A stretch of DNA of 37,899 nucleotides from Micromonospora sonchi (lineage in GTDB: Bacteria > Actinomycetota > Actinomycetes > Mycobacteriales > Micromonosporaceae). A model generated the notes under the pieces. That model was not told where the DNA came from. It did no database searches and saw only the letters and a list, made by a program, of their open reading frames with translations. The stretch's first letter is position 1; the number at the start of each line of letters is the position of its first letter. This document shows, piece after piece, positions 15,901 through 23,889 of this stretch. The stretch covers positions 1 through 37,899 of the forward strand of contig NZ_BMNB01000045.1 of assembly GCF_014646235.1 (NCBI RefSeq), in the 5' to 3' direction. The position numbers and the translations under genes are program-made.

Positions 15901-16942
15901 GCTGCGCCGCGCGGCCCTGGCCCAGGCACGGTTGGCGCACGTGCTGCGCTGGCGCGGGGAGTTCGCCGAGGCCGACCGGCTGTTCGCGGAGGCGAACTCG
16001 GCCGAGCTACCCGATCGACTGCGCGCCGCCCTGCACGAACACGCCGCCCGCTGCTGCTACGACCAGGGGCGGTTGATCGAGGCGTGCCACCACTTCGAGC
16101 GGGCTCTCGACCTGCGCGGCGAGGGCGACCCGGAACTGTTGGCCCGGGTCCGGATCGGACTGGACGCGATCGCCGCCCGCGCCGCCGAGAGTGGCTTCGG
16201 GCCGTACCCACGTGGTTGGGACGAGGTGTTGGAGCGGGACCGCGACCCGGTCCCGGCGCGCGACGGCGGCCAGGGGCTCTGGGGTTACGCGGACAGCGAG
16301 GGCGACATGGTCGTGCCGGCGCGGTACGCCGAGGCACAGCCGTTCTCCGACGGCCTGGCCTGGGTGCGTGGCCCGCAGACGGACCGCTGGTCGTTGATCG
16401 GCCTGACCGGCGAGACCGTCATCGAGCCGACCTACCTCGCGGTCCGACCCTTCTCCGACGGCCTGGCCTGGGTGGTACGGGACGAGAGCGGTTGGCTGGC
16501 CGTCGACACCGGCGGGGAGGTCGTCGTACCACCCGGCTTCGCCGACGTGCGGCCGTTCCACAAAGGCGTGGCGGCGGTACGCCGCGAGGGCTGGGGTGCC
16601 GTCGACCGCACCGGTCAGGTCGTGGTGCCCACCCGCTACCACGGTTTCCACACCGCGCTCGCCGACGGCCGGTACGTCGACGGCTTCACCGACGAGGGAC
16701 TGGCCGTGGTCGACGTGGCCGGCCGCAAGGGCGTGGTGGACCGCACCGGTCAGGTCATCGTCGCACCGGCGCACCCGGCGCTGCTCATCCACCCGGTGGC
16801 CTTCCTGGCGACCAACGGCGGTGGCCGCTGGGGTGCGCTCGACCGGCGGGGAGGGCCGCTGATCGATCCGGTGTTCCATCATCCGAACGAGGTCGTCGCG
16901 GAGATCGAGGCGCTGCTCACGGACGCCAGCCCGGTGCTCTGA
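12947..16942 (+). CDS. 1331-residue protein: long disordered Pro-rich region, helical repeats, C-terminal WG repeats
   Basis: The function is unknown. Residues 1-900 are low-complexity: first charged Arg/Asp/Glu/Pro-rich sequence with repeated RREPDRYxQR blocks (about 150-210), then near-identical PVSPAAEYAPPVSPAGR units (about 445-475), then reiterated PPISAPPAPP and VSAPPA runs (about 585-890). Residues about 904-1090 are helical and TPR-like (LLSLRAVVSRVLGDFDDAL, LAHVLRWRGEFAEADRLFAE, CYDQGRLIEACHHFERAL). Residues about 1108-1325 carry some six WG-type repeats, such as GLWGYADSEGDMVVPARY, RWGALDRRGG and GWGAVDRTGQVVVPTRY. There is no signal peptide or membrane segment, so it is probably a cytoplasmic scaffold. 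The ATG overlaps the stop of a small upstream frame. The long open frames on other strands here are GC-bias artefacts. Confidence 0.85.
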   Translation: MSRGYADRWHDPSEPSWVGEPTSEWQPQFPGQRYPGDIGIDHHQPPPARGRASAVGRAEVPPLAPTRPDGTYVGRSWADEPDGWPGRHEVPEQRRHEGSNGARPHDRSYPAARPERPDGRHFPQTEPPRGRDGVTWSDVSSAGATNGAPPRRDRREPDRYPQRDTDRREPDRYSQRPGHREAEGYLRRDADRRDQREPDRHAQWPRRSEPTDRDQHRYRGTPVSPGRPGETGRPEPGWLPEPSEQRRRPAAPQRSAETASRGNPGDGAQQRPRYQWSSHPGEPAYDDGLRVDGYRAEFSVGDPDSAPYPDGYVDDAPGREPRDEWRDPDRSPGHARPEPTAREPQAFAGSPGGSLPWPEPGPLRPDTGRNHREYQRPAAPPPDRPRRDDLRPDAPDPERFAPDRPAAQRPDLDRPVSPAPDREPPQPDRPHLSVVPDLPVSPAAEYAPPVSPAGRARPVSPAAEYAPPVSPAGRVQPVSPAAERDRPDATRRDRPDTPTAGREWTHGPRPDLDRRPAAHAGHDPVGPRRPAASAGEPAPAGETVRPAPLHQHEVRPAPLHEHQVRPAPLLDQPVVATPPPVAPSVAAAPPAAGPTTAQPVSAPPARPPVSAPPAHRPVSAPAAPGAASRSSAPPGEGMDTPAAPAARKPTRYVPPPPAPNEHSPLRAPSDGPQAWFGSPAPDPAQPPSGPADTRPFRPDDSAAPTPTPAAPATPVSPAAAGSLFAPPAYPTSAPPAAEHTDAPSAWAPQMPPPAPPTSAPPFSTPPTSAPPAPPAPSAGEPPAPPVVAPFSAPPTPPPATAPTATSPISAPPPPLAPPISAPPAPPISAPPAPPISAPPAPPAPPASAVPASAPPAAPVSAPPIAASPAAAPAATPVSAPPVSAADGETAAEVAVAPEPPVDPEQVLANYRWRLDPTTLREVADDPEELRTVRERLTDKLDSALDNRSRARLLSLRAVVSRVLGDFDDALDDGRMALTYAEATGELRRAALAQARLAHVLRWRGEFAEADRLFAEANSAELPDRLRAALHEHAARCCYDQGRLIEACHHFERALDLRGEGDPELLARVRIGLDAIAARAAESGFGPYPRGWDEVLERDRDPVPARDGGQGLWGYADSEGDMVVPARYAEAQPFSDGLAWVRGPQTDRWSLIGLTGETVIEPTYLAVRPFSDGLAWVVRDESGWLAVDTGGEVVVPPGFADVRPFHKGVAAVRREGWGAVDRTGQVVVPTRYHGFHTALADGRYVDGFTDEGLAVVDVAGRKGVVDRTGQVIVAPAHPALLIHPVAFLATNGGGRWGALDRRGGPLIDPVFHHPNEVVAEIEALLTDASPVL

Positions 16943-17025
16943 CCCGAGGGCCCGGCACCGGATCCGCCCCGGATGCGAGCCGGTCTGACCGGCGGCTCAG
17001 GCCGACAGCGGGCTAGGGTCAGGGC

Positions 17026-18024
17026 ATGGAATTCCGACACCTTGGCCGTTCCGGCCTGATCGTCAGCGAGATCTCGTACGGCAACTGGATCACCCACGGT
17101 TCACAGGTCGAGGAGGAGGCGGCGCTCGCCTGTGTCCGAGCCGCCCTGGACGCCGGTATCACCACCTTCGACACCGCCGACACCTACGCCGGCACCCGCG
17201 CCGAGGAGGTGCTCGGCCGGGCGCTGGAGCAGGAACGGCGCGAGGGCCTGGAGATCTTCACCAAGGTGTACTGGCCGACCGGGCCGGGCCGCAACGACCG
17301 GGGCCTGTCCCGCAAGCACATCATGGAGTCGATCAACGGCTCGCTGCGCCGGCTGCGGACCGACTACGTGGACCTGTACCAGGCCCACCGGTACGACTAC
17401 AGCACGCCGCTGGAGGAGACGATGGAGGCGTTCGCCGACGTCGTGCACTCCGGCAAGGCGCACTACATCGGCGTCTCCGAGTGGAAGGCGTCGCAGATCC
17501 GCGAGGCCCACGCCCTCGCCCGGGAGCTGCGCATCCCGCTGGTCTCCAGCCAGCCGCAGTACTCGATGCTCTGGCGGGTCATCGAAAGCGAGGTCATCCC
17601 CACCAGCGAGGAGCTGGGCATCGGCCAGATCGTCTGGTCGCCGATGGCGCAGGGTGTGCTCTCCGGCAAGTACCTGCCCGGCCAGCCGCCACCGGCCGGC
17701 TCCCGGGCCACCGACGAGAAGTCCGGCGCGGGTTTCATCGCCAAGTGGCTGACCGACGACGTGCTGACCCGGGTCCAGCAGCTCAAGCCGCTGGCCGACC
17801 AGGCCGGGCTGAGCATGGCCCAGCTGGCCATCGCCTGGGTGCTGCAGAACCCGAACGTCTCCTCGGCCATCGTCGGGGCGACCCGCCCTCAGCAGGTGCA
17901 GGACAACGTCAAGGCGGCCGGCGTCAAGCTCGACGCCGACCTGCTGAAGGCGATCGACGAGATCGTCGACCCGGTGACCGAGCGGGATCCGGCGCGTACC
18001 GAGTCCCCCGCCGAGCGTCCCTGA
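17026..18024 (+). CDS. Aldo/keto reductase (Kv-beta/YghZ-like)
   Basis: This 332-residue NADPH-dependent TIM-barrel oxidoreductase has the family signatures MEFRHLGRSGLIVSEISYG at the N-terminus, the catalytic Asp and Tyr in TFDTADTYAGTRAEEVLGRAL, Lys in EIFTKVYWP and His in LYQAHRYDY. The nucleotide site appears in QGVLSGKYLPG and SSAIVGATRPQQVQDN. The overall pattern is closest to the AKR6/Kv-beta group. The substrate is unknown; small aldehydes are common in the family. A promoter is likely in the 83-base gap upstream. A GGGCCC hairpin lies 14 bases past the stop. Confidence 0.92.
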   Translation: MEFRHLGRSGLIVSEISYGNWITHGSQVEEEAALACVRAALDAGITTFDTADTYAGTRAEEVLGRALEQERREGLEIFTKVYWPTGPGRNDRGLSRKHIMESINGSLRRLRTDYVDLYQAHRYDYSTPLEETMEAFADVVHSGKAHYIGVSEWKASQIREAHALARELRIPLVSSQPQYSMLWRVIESEVIPTSEELGIGQIVWSPMAQGVLSGKYLPGQPPPAGSRATDEKSGAGFIAKWLTDDVLTRVQQLKPLADQAGLSMAQLAIAWVLQNPNVSSAIVGATRPQQVQDNVKAAGVKLDADLLKAIDEIVDPVTERDPARTESPAERP

Positions 18025-18037
18025 ACCGGCCGACGGG

Positions 18038-18090
18038 TAAGGAAGGGCCCCCTGTCAACGCCTCGCGTTGTACAGGGGGCCCCGCTTGAC
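18038..18090. repeat. GGGCCC hairpin element, copy B
   Basis: The element reads TAAGGAAGGGCCCCCTGTCA, AACGCCTCGCGTTGTACAGG, then GGGCCCCGCTTGACC. The outer arms (GGGCCCCCTGT with ACAGGGGGCCC) and inner arms (AACGC with GCGTT) both pair. It stands between the convergent aldo/keto reductase and site-2 protease genes and could terminate both. Confidence 0.85.
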
Positions 18091-18109
18091 CGGGCGGCTC
18101 GGCGCCGGG

Positions 18110-18901
18110 TCAGCCCTGCCAGAAGCGGATCAGCTCCAGGCCGGTGACGTAGAGCCACGGCGGCAGGCCGAGGAGGCCGCCGATCGCGAAGACCGCGTCG
18201 AAGAACCAGCCACCGATGCGCGGGTTCCAGAGCAACGCGAAGAGCAGGATGAAGCCGTACGGCGCGAACAGGTCGTACATCCGGCGCCACTGCGGGTTCA
18301 GCCACGGCTGGATCATGTTGCCGCCGTCCAGACCGGGCACCGGCAGCAGGTTGAGCACGCTGGCGGTGATCTGGAGGAAGGCGAGCAGGGCCACGGCGGC
18401 CCAGAACTCCACCGGCCCGCCGCCGGGCGAACCGAGCCGCAGCACCGCCACCAGCACCAGGGCGAACAGCACGTTGGTGGCCGGGCCGGCGAGGCTGACC
18501 AGGGTGTGCCGCAGCCGCCCGGGAATCGCGTGCCGGTCCACCCAGACCGCGCCGCCGGGCAGGCCGATGCCGCCGAGCAGCACCACCGCCACCGGCAGCG
18601 CGATGGACAGCAGCGGGTGGCTGTACTTCAGCGGGTTGAGGGTCAGGTAGCCGCGATGGGCCACGCTCCGGTCGCCGGCCCGGTAGGCCACCACGGCGTG
18701 GGCGTACTCGTGCAGGCAGAGCGAGACCAACCAGCCGGAGACGACGAACCCGAAGACCGCGAGCCGGACGTTGCCGATCCCGTGCCAGGTCAGCACGGCG
18801 CTGGTGGCCAGCAGCGCGACCAGGGCGAGAAAGACCGGGCTGGGCCGCAACGCCGCCCGGGGCACCCCGAGCACCGAAGGTTCGGCGTCCCGGGAGGTCA
18901 T
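18110..18901 (-). CDS. Site-2 protease family (M50) membrane metalloprotease
   Basis: The 263-residue polytopic protein has the two hallmark motifs of site-2 proteases: HExxH (His64-Glu65 to His68 in LCLHEYAHAVVAY) in an early membrane helix, and a later NLLPVPGLDGG with the third zinc ligand Asp192. Between them it has the LTLNPLKYSHPLLSI loop and several hydrophobic segments. Actinobacterial members of this short type lack PDZ or CBS domains. The start ATG shares one base with the stop of the upstream small gene (TGATG), so the pair is translationally coupled. The true substrate is unknown; intramembrane cleavage is the family role. Confidence 0.9.
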   Translation of the reverse strand: MTSRDAEPSVLGVPRAALRPSPVFLALVALLATSAVLTWHGIGNVRLAVFGFVVSGWLVSLCLHEYAHAVVAYRAGDRSVAHRGYLTLNPLKYSHPLLSIALPVAVVLLGGIGLPGGAVWVDRHAIPGRLRHTLVSLAGPATNVLFALVLVAVLRLGSPGGGPVEFWAAVALLAFLQITASVLNLLPVPGLDGGNMIQPWLNPQWRRMYDLFAPYGFILLFALLWNPRIGGWFFDAVFAIGGLLGLPPWLYVTGLELIRFWQG

Positions 18902-19101
18902 CACTCCGCCGCGGGCAGCAGGCTCATCCGGTAATCCACCCGATCGTCCTCGACGAGCACTACCGAGGTGACGCCGGATGCCGCGAGCTCCCGCCAGGTC
19001 TGGCCGATCCAGGACTCGGCGTCCGCCTGGCTGCCGAACGACTCGGTCGGCCCGTCGACCGGCTCGCCGTTCGCGCCCTCGTACCGCCAGCTCCACGACA
19101 T
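18901..19101 (-). CDS. 66-residue conserved small protein upstream of the site-2 protease
   Basis: The protein begins MSWSWRYEGANGEPVDGP, continues with FGSQADAESWIGQTWRELAA and ends VVLVEDDRVDYRMSLLPAAE. It is soluble, acidic and has no signal peptide. Similar short proteins are, from memory, widespread in actinobacteria without a known function. GGGGAG lies nine bases before the ATG. The TGATG junction with the protease gene suggests that the two are made in fixed proportion and may work together. Confidence 0.82.
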   Translation of the reverse strand: MSWSWRYEGANGEPVDGPTESFGSQADAESWIGQTWRELAASGVTSVVLVEDDRVDYRMSLLPAAE

Positions 19102-19209
19102 GTGCGCGTCTCCCCTCGCCGCTGATGTCCCATTGGACGAACCCCCGCCAGCGTAGTCGGCCGCCCGGCCGGCGGCCGAGGGCCGGCCGACGGCCGGTAC
19201 CGTGGCCCG

Positions 19210-20847
19210 GTGCTGACTCAAGGGGTCGTGCTCAGCGAGCGGTACCGGCTGGGCGAACGGGTGGCGACCGGCGGGATGGGCGCGGTCTGGCGGGGCACGG
19301 ATCTCCTGCTGGGCCGGGAGGTCGCGGTCAAGGTGCTGTTGCCGGCACTGAGCGCCGATCCGGAGTTCACCAGGCGGTTCCGGGCCGAGGCGCGGATGCT
19401 GGCGGCGCTGCGGCACCCCGGGGTGGTCGCGGTGCACGACGTCGGCCAGGCCACGCTCGCCGACGGCAGCCAGGTCGACTACCTGGTGATGGAGTACGTG
19501 GAGGGCGAGCCGCTGAGCGCCCGGGTGCGACGGTTGGGCCGGCTCGACCCGGTCACCACCATGTCCGTGGTGGCGCAGACCGCCGAGGCGTTGCACGCCG
19601 CGCACCTCGCCGGCATCGTGCACCGCGACGTGAAGCCGGGCAACCTGCTGGTCAAGCCGGACGGCCGGGCGGTGTTGGTCGACTTCGGCATCGCCCGCTC
19701 GGGCGCGACGGCGGGGATCACCGCCGCCCACACGGTGCTCGGCACCGCCTCGTTCATGTCCCCCGAGCAGGCCACCGGCCAGCCGATCTCCGGGGCGAGC
19801 GACATCTACTCGCTCGGCGCCGTGGCGTACCTCTGCCTCGCCGGGCGTCCCCCGTTCGTCGGGGACAACCCGTTGGACGTGGCGCTGCGGCACCAGCGGG
19901 ATCAACCGCCACCGCTGCCGCCGGACGTCCCGGTGCCGGTCGCCGCGGTGGTCCTCCGAGCCATCGCGAAGCAGCCGGGCGACCGGCACCGCAGCGCGGC
20001 GGACTTCGCCGAGGCCGCCGCCGGAGCCGGAGCCGCCGCCGCCGGAGCCGGAGCCGCCGCCGGAGTGGGAAGCCGGGTCGCCGTCGCGGCGCCGGGTGCC
20101 GCCGGGGGCGGGGCGACCGCGCCGGACAGCATGCCCACGGCCGGCCGGAAGCGACCCAGACGGCTACGGCGGTCGACCCTGGTGACCGTCGCGGCGGGCG
20201 TCGTGACGGTCATCGCGGCGGGCGTGGCGCTGGTCGTGGTGTCGCTGCCGCCACCCGACGACACCACGACGCCGGCCACCACGCCCGCGCTGGCCGGCGA
20301 CCCGCTGGTGGTCGCCTCCCGGCGCGCCGGCACGGGTGGCGACGGCGGCCGGCAGAGCCCGACGTCGTCGCCCAGCGCGACGCGGCCGTCGGCGACCTCG
20401 CCGTCGCCGGAGCGCAGCAGCGTCACGGCGCCCACTGCGGCGTCGAGTCCTGCCTCCTCACCCCGGCCCCGGCCGAGCGCCACAGCGACCGCCGGCGGTG
20501 GCGAGAAACCGAACCCCTACACCGCCGCGCAGGCGTGCGGCAGCGGATACCGGGTGATCAACACGGCGACGCTGACCGCCGGTGGCCGCCGGCAGGGCAA
20601 GGTCCACCTGCTCTACCACGCCGGGACCGGGTCGAACTGCGTGGTGACGCTCAAGGAGACCGCGGTCGGCACGGCCACCCCGGTGATGGCCTTCCTGGAG
20701 GTGCGGGGCCGGGCCCGGTCCACCGACAGCGGCTCGTACCAGTACTACGCCGGGCCGGTCCGGGCCAACGCCGCCGCGACCTGCGTGAAGTGGGGCGGCT
20801 CGGCCGGTGGGGCCAGCTACAGCAGCCCGTTCGAGCACTGCGACTGA
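19210..20847 (+). CDS. Membrane Ser/Thr protein kinase with SapA-like external domain
   Basis: Residues about 10-270 form a Hanks-type kinase: glycine loop GERVATGGMGAVW, Lys41 in VAVKVLL, HRDVKPGN (His138 to Asn145), VDFGIARSG, and GTASFMSPEQATG. An Ala/Gly-rich linker and a basic stretch (GRKRPRRLRRS) precede one membrane helix at about 323-345. Outside lie a Ser/Thr/Pro-rich stalk and a domain from about residue 435 with four Cys (ACGSGYRVI, SNCVVTL, AATCVKWGG, FEHCD). That domain resembles, from memory, Streptomyces spore-associated protein A. PASTA repeats are absent. The GTG at 19210 gives the standard kinase N-terminus. Targets are unknown. Confidence 0.92.
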   Translation: MLTQGVVLSERYRLGERVATGGMGAVWRGTDLLLGREVAVKVLLPALSADPEFTRRFRAEARMLAALRHPGVVAVHDVGQATLADGSQVDYLVMEYVEGEPLSARVRRLGRLDPVTTMSVVAQTAEALHAAHLAGIVHRDVKPGNLLVKPDGRAVLVDFGIARSGATAGITAAHTVLGTASFMSPEQATGQPISGASDIYSLGAVAYLCLAGRPPFVGDNPLDVALRHQRDQPPPLPPDVPVPVAAVVLRAIAKQPGDRHRSAADFAEAAAGAGAAAAGAGAAAGVGSRVAVAAPGAAGGGATAPDSMPTAGRKRPRRLRRSTLVTVAAGVVTVIAAGVALVVVSLPPPDDTTTPATTPALAGDPLVVASRRAGTGGDGGRQSPTSSPSATRPSATSPSPERSSVTAPTAASSPASSPRPRPSATATAGGGEKPNPYTAAQACGSGYRVINTATLTAGGRRQGKVHLLYHAGTGSNCVVTLKETAVGTATPVMAFLEVRGRARSTDSGSYQYYAGPVRANAAATCVKWGGSAGGASYSSPFEHCD

Positions 20848-20907
20848 CCGTCGCGCCGCCGGGTATGTGTCGGTGGAGACCGACCCGATGCGGCACCGGA
20901 GGCGAGG

Positions 20908-21114
20908 ATGACGACACCGATCCCGAAGATGGACACCACGGAGCTGCGCGACATCGCGGTACACGGCGGCATCGAGGGTGCCCGGGAGATGGACCGGGAG
21001 GAACTGATCGACGCGCTGCAGGCCCGCCCCGGTGAGGGCACCTGGCAGGAGGACCCGAAGCCGGCGGACGTCAACCCCAACGACTACCTGTACGAGGCCC
21101 CCGAAGGTCGGTGA
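20908..21114 (+). CDS. 68-residue protein with Rho-N/SAP-like helical motif
   Basis: This small acidic protein contains TTELRDIAVHGGIEGAREMD followed by REELIDAL, a helix-loop-helix pattern like the Rho N-terminal or SAP motif, then a Pro/Asp tail (DVNPNDYLYEAPEGR). Proteins of this kind are common in actinobacteria and can bind nucleic acid, but no function is assigned. GGAGGCGAGG lies four bases before the ATG and gives strong start support. The gene is alone between the kinase and the cobalamin genes. Confidence 0.85.
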   Translation: MTTPIPKMDTTELRDIAVHGGIEGAREMDREELIDALQARPGEGTWQEDPKPADVNPNDYLYEAPEGR

Positions 21115-21191
21115 AGCGGTGCCGGGACGGCCGCGGCGCCAACGGCGTACCTATGCTGCCCCCGGCGCCGGCCTGGCCGTAAGGTACGGGC

Positions 21192-23060
21192 ATGTCCCTA
21201 GACGGGTGGAACCGGGTCCTGGTGCTGGGCGGCATCCGCTCCGGCAAGTCGGAGTTCGCCGAGTCCCTGGTCGCCGACGCGACCTCGGTCCGGTACGTGG
21301 CCACCGCGGCCGGCGCGGACGACGACGCGGAGTGGTCGGCCCGGATCGCCACGCACCGCGCCCGCCGGCCCGCGTCCTGGCGCACCGAGGAGACCGCCGA
21401 CGACCCCCGCCGGCTGGCCGACGTGATCGCCACCGCCCGGCCGGAGGAGACGCTACTCGTCGACGACCTCGGCAACTGGGTGACCGTGCTGCTGGACCCG
21501 GCGCATCAGCCGGCCGACGACACCGCCACGATCGCCGAACTGGCCGCCGCCGTCCGGGCCTGCCCGGCACGGCTGGTGCTGGTCAGTCCCGAGGTCGGGC
21601 TGTCCCTGGTGCCGACCACACCACTGGGTCGGGCGTTCACCGACGCGCTCGGCGCGGTCAACCGGGCCGTGGCGGACGCCTGCGACGCGGTGATCCTGGT
21701 GGTCGCCGGCCAGCCGTGCCGGCTGAAGCCGGCCGGCGCGCTCCCGGCCGCCGCCGGCCAGCCCCGGACTACGGTGCCCGCGCAGAGCGGCCCCGCCGCC
21801 CACACCGGCAGCACCGCACCCACCACCCTGCCGGTGGCCGCCACCGGGCTGGTCATCGAGCCCGGCATGGAGCTGCCCATGCCGGACGAGTACGCCGGGC
21901 CGCAGGCCGTGGACCGGCTGGCCACACTCGACGTGCCGGGCACCGGACTCGGTGTCCTGGAGCAGGTGGTCTCGTTCGCCGCCGCCACCCAGGGCACTCC
22001 GATTCCGGCGGCCTGGCGGTCGGTACGCGTACTGCTGCTGCACGGCGACCACTCCGGTGGCGTCGCCGCCGGCAGCCGACCCGGCGAATCGGCCCGGCGG
22101 GCCCGTCAGGCCGGCGCTGGTGAGGGTGTGCTCGCCCGGCTGGCCGCCGAGAACGGTGCCGGCCTCCAGGTGGTCGACGCCCCCACCGCCGCGCCCATCG
22201 AGGACGGTCCCGCGCTCACCGCCGAGGAGGTCGAGTCGGCGCTGCGCCACGGCTGGCGGCTGGCCGAGGAGGCCGCCGACGTCGGCGTACAGCTGCTGGT
22301 CCTGGCGGCGTGCGGCGCCGGCACCGAGGCCGCGGCGGCTGCCGTGCTCGCGGCGACCGCCGGGGCCGAGCCGCCCGCGGTGCTCGCCCGGGTGGTCACC
22401 GCCGGCGGCGAGATCGACGACGCGGCCTGGATGGCGCGCTGCGCGGCGGTCCGGGACGGGCTGCACCGCGCCCGCCACTCCTCGCGCGACGCCAAGGAAG
22501 TGCTCGCCCAGCTCGGCGGTGGGGACATCGCCGTCGCCACCGGCATCCTGCTCGGCGCGACCGCACGCCGCACGCCGGTCCTGCTGGACGGGCCGGTCGG
22601 CGTGGCGGCCGCGCTGGTCAGCCGGGACCTGGCCGGCCAGGCCCGACACTGGTGCCTGCTGGCCGACCACGGCGGGCATCCCGCAGTCCAGTTGGCCGCC
22701 GACGTGCTCGGCCTGGCCCCCCTGACCGAGCTGCGGCTCGACCTGGGCGAGGGGGCGAACGCGCTGACCGTGCTGCCGCTGCTGCGGTCGGTGCTGGCGT
22801 TGGCCGCCGCGCTGCCGACCCGCCCGGAGCCGCCCGACGACGAGGCACGGCCGGACGAGACCGACGCCGGACCGAACGGGGACGACGCACGGCCGGACGA
22901 GACCGACGCCGGACCGCAGGAGGAGGAGGCCGGGCCGGACGAGACCGACGAGGACACCGAGCCCGACTTCCGCGAGCCCGAGCCCGAGGGGCCGGGGCCG
23001 ACGACCACCGAACCCGAACCGGCCCGGTCGGCGGATCCCACCGGCTCGCGTGCCGGCTGA
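21192..23060 (+). CDS. cobUT: CobU-CobT fusion: adenosylcobinamide kinase/guanylyltransferase plus CobT-like domain
   Basis: Residues about 1-185 are CobU: P-loop GGIRSGKS (13-20), YVATAAGADDDAEWSARIATH, LLVDDLGNWV and SPEVGLSLVPTTPLGRAFTD. After a linker, residues about 235-555 follow the CobT fold: LLLHGDHSGG, LLDGPVGVAAALVSRD, and LDLGEGANALTVLPLLRSV with the predicted catalytic Glu. The stretch that is normally a GMGxGNTT motif reads VLAACGAGTEAAAAA here, so the phosphoribosyltransferase site has diverged. The last 65 residues are an acidic Pro/Glu/Asp tail with an internal duplication. The product would activate cobinamide and the lower ligand in one chain. cobS overlaps its 3' end by 11 bases. 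Confidence 0.88.
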   Translation: MSLDGWNRVLVLGGIRSGKSEFAESLVADATSVRYVATAAGADDDAEWSARIATHRARRPASWRTEETADDPRRLADVIATARPEETLLVDDLGNWVTVLLDPAHQPADDTATIAELAAAVRACPARLVLVSPEVGLSLVPTTPLGRAFTDALGAVNRAVADACDAVILVVAGQPCRLKPAGALPAAAGQPRTTVPAQSGPAAHTGSTAPTTLPVAATGLVIEPGMELPMPDEYAGPQAVDRLATLDVPGTGLGVLEQVVSFAAATQGTPIPAAWRSVRVLLLHGDHSGGVAAGSRPGESARRARQAGAGEGVLARLAAENGAGLQVVDAPTAAPIEDGPALTAEEVESALRHGWRLAEEAADVGVQLLVLAACGAGTEAAAAAVLAATAGAEPPAVLARVVTAGGEIDDAAWMARCAAVRDGLHRARHSSRDAKEVLAQLGGGDIAVATGILLGATARRTPVLLDGPVGVAAALVSRDLAGQARHWCLLADHGGHPAVQLAADVLGLAPLTELRLDLGEGANALTVLPLLRSVLALAAALPTRPEPPDDEARPDETDAGPNGDDARPDETDAGPQEEEAGPDETDEDTEPDFREPEPEGPGPTTTEPEPARSADPTGSRAG

Positions 23061-23823
23061 GTCCCGGCTCGGTGCCGGGGCGCGGCTCGCGCTGACCACC
23101 TTCACCGTGGCACCGGTACGCGCCGGTCGGATCGACCGGGCCACGGCCGGTGCCGCGATGGCGTTCGCCCCGGCGGTGGGCGCGCTGCTCGGGCTGCCGC
23201 TGGCCGGTGTGCTGCTGCTGTTCGACACGCTCACCACCCCGCTCGTCGCCGCCGGGATCACCGTCGCCGTGGGGGCCCTGCTCACCCGCGGGTTGCACCT
23301 CGACGGGCTGGCCGACACCGTGGACGCGCTCGGCTCGTACCGGCGGGGCCCGGCCGCGTTGGAGATCATGAAGCGGCCGGACGTCGGGCCGTTCGGCGTG
23401 GTCGCGCTGGTGCTCGTCCTGCTGGTGCAGGCCGCGGCGCTGGCCGAGCTGGCCGACCGGTCCCGGCCGGCGGCGCTCGCCGCGGTCGTCACGGCCACCG
23501 CGGCCGGTCGCCTCGGGGTGACGCTGGCCTGCCGGCGGGGCGTACCGCCGGCCCGACCGGAAGGGCTCGGTGCGCTGGTGGCCGGCACCGTCGGCCCGGT
23601 GGCGCTGGCCACCGGGGCGGTCGCCGTGGTGCTGCTGGCGGTCGCGGCGGTGCCGGGCCGCCCCTGGCAGGGGCCGCTGGCCGTGCTGGTCGCGCTCGCC
23701 GTCGCGGCCGGGCTGCTGCGCCATGCGGTACGCCGACTCGGCGGGATCACCGGCGACGTGCTCGGCGCCATCGTCGAGGTGGTCACCACGCTCGTCTACC
23801 TGGGACTGCTGCTGTCCGACTGA
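23050..23823 (+). CDS. cobS: Adenosylcobinamide-GDP ribazoletransferase (cobalamin synthase)
   Basis: The 257-residue membrane enzyme joins adenosylcobinamide-GDP to alpha-ribazole (or its phosphate), the last step of cobalamin assembly. Landmarks are LALTTFTVAPV near the N-terminus, the Asp-rich GLHLDGLADTVDALGS that binds the metal-diphosphate, IMKRPDVGPFGVVALVL, and GGITGDVLGAIVE near the C-terminus. About six hydrophobic segments are visible. Its GTG start lies inside cobUT (11-base overlap), which implies co-translation with the enzyme that makes its substrate. No cobalamin riboswitch features were seen in the 77 bases before cobUT. Confidence 0.93.
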   Translation: MPAESRLGAGARLALTTFTVAPVRAGRIDRATAGAAMAFAPAVGALLGLPLAGVLLLFDTLTTPLVAAGITVAVGALLTRGLHLDGLADTVDALGSYRRGPAALEIMKRPDVGPFGVVALVLVLLVQAAALAELADRSRPAALAAVVTATAAGRLGVTLACRRGVPPARPEGLGALVAGTVGPVALATGAVAVVLLAVAAVPGRPWQGPLAVLVALAVAAGLLRHAVRRLGGITGDVLGAIVEVVTTLVYLGLLLSD

Positions 23824-23889
23824 TCCGGGGGATCGGCGGCGGGTAGCGTTCTCCCACGACAGCACCGCCCGCGGCACCCAGGGGACGCC

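Noticed and set aside
21115..21191. Cobalamin riboswitch before cobUT
   Set aside because: The gap is only 77 bases and shows no B12-box-like sequence or long aptamer.
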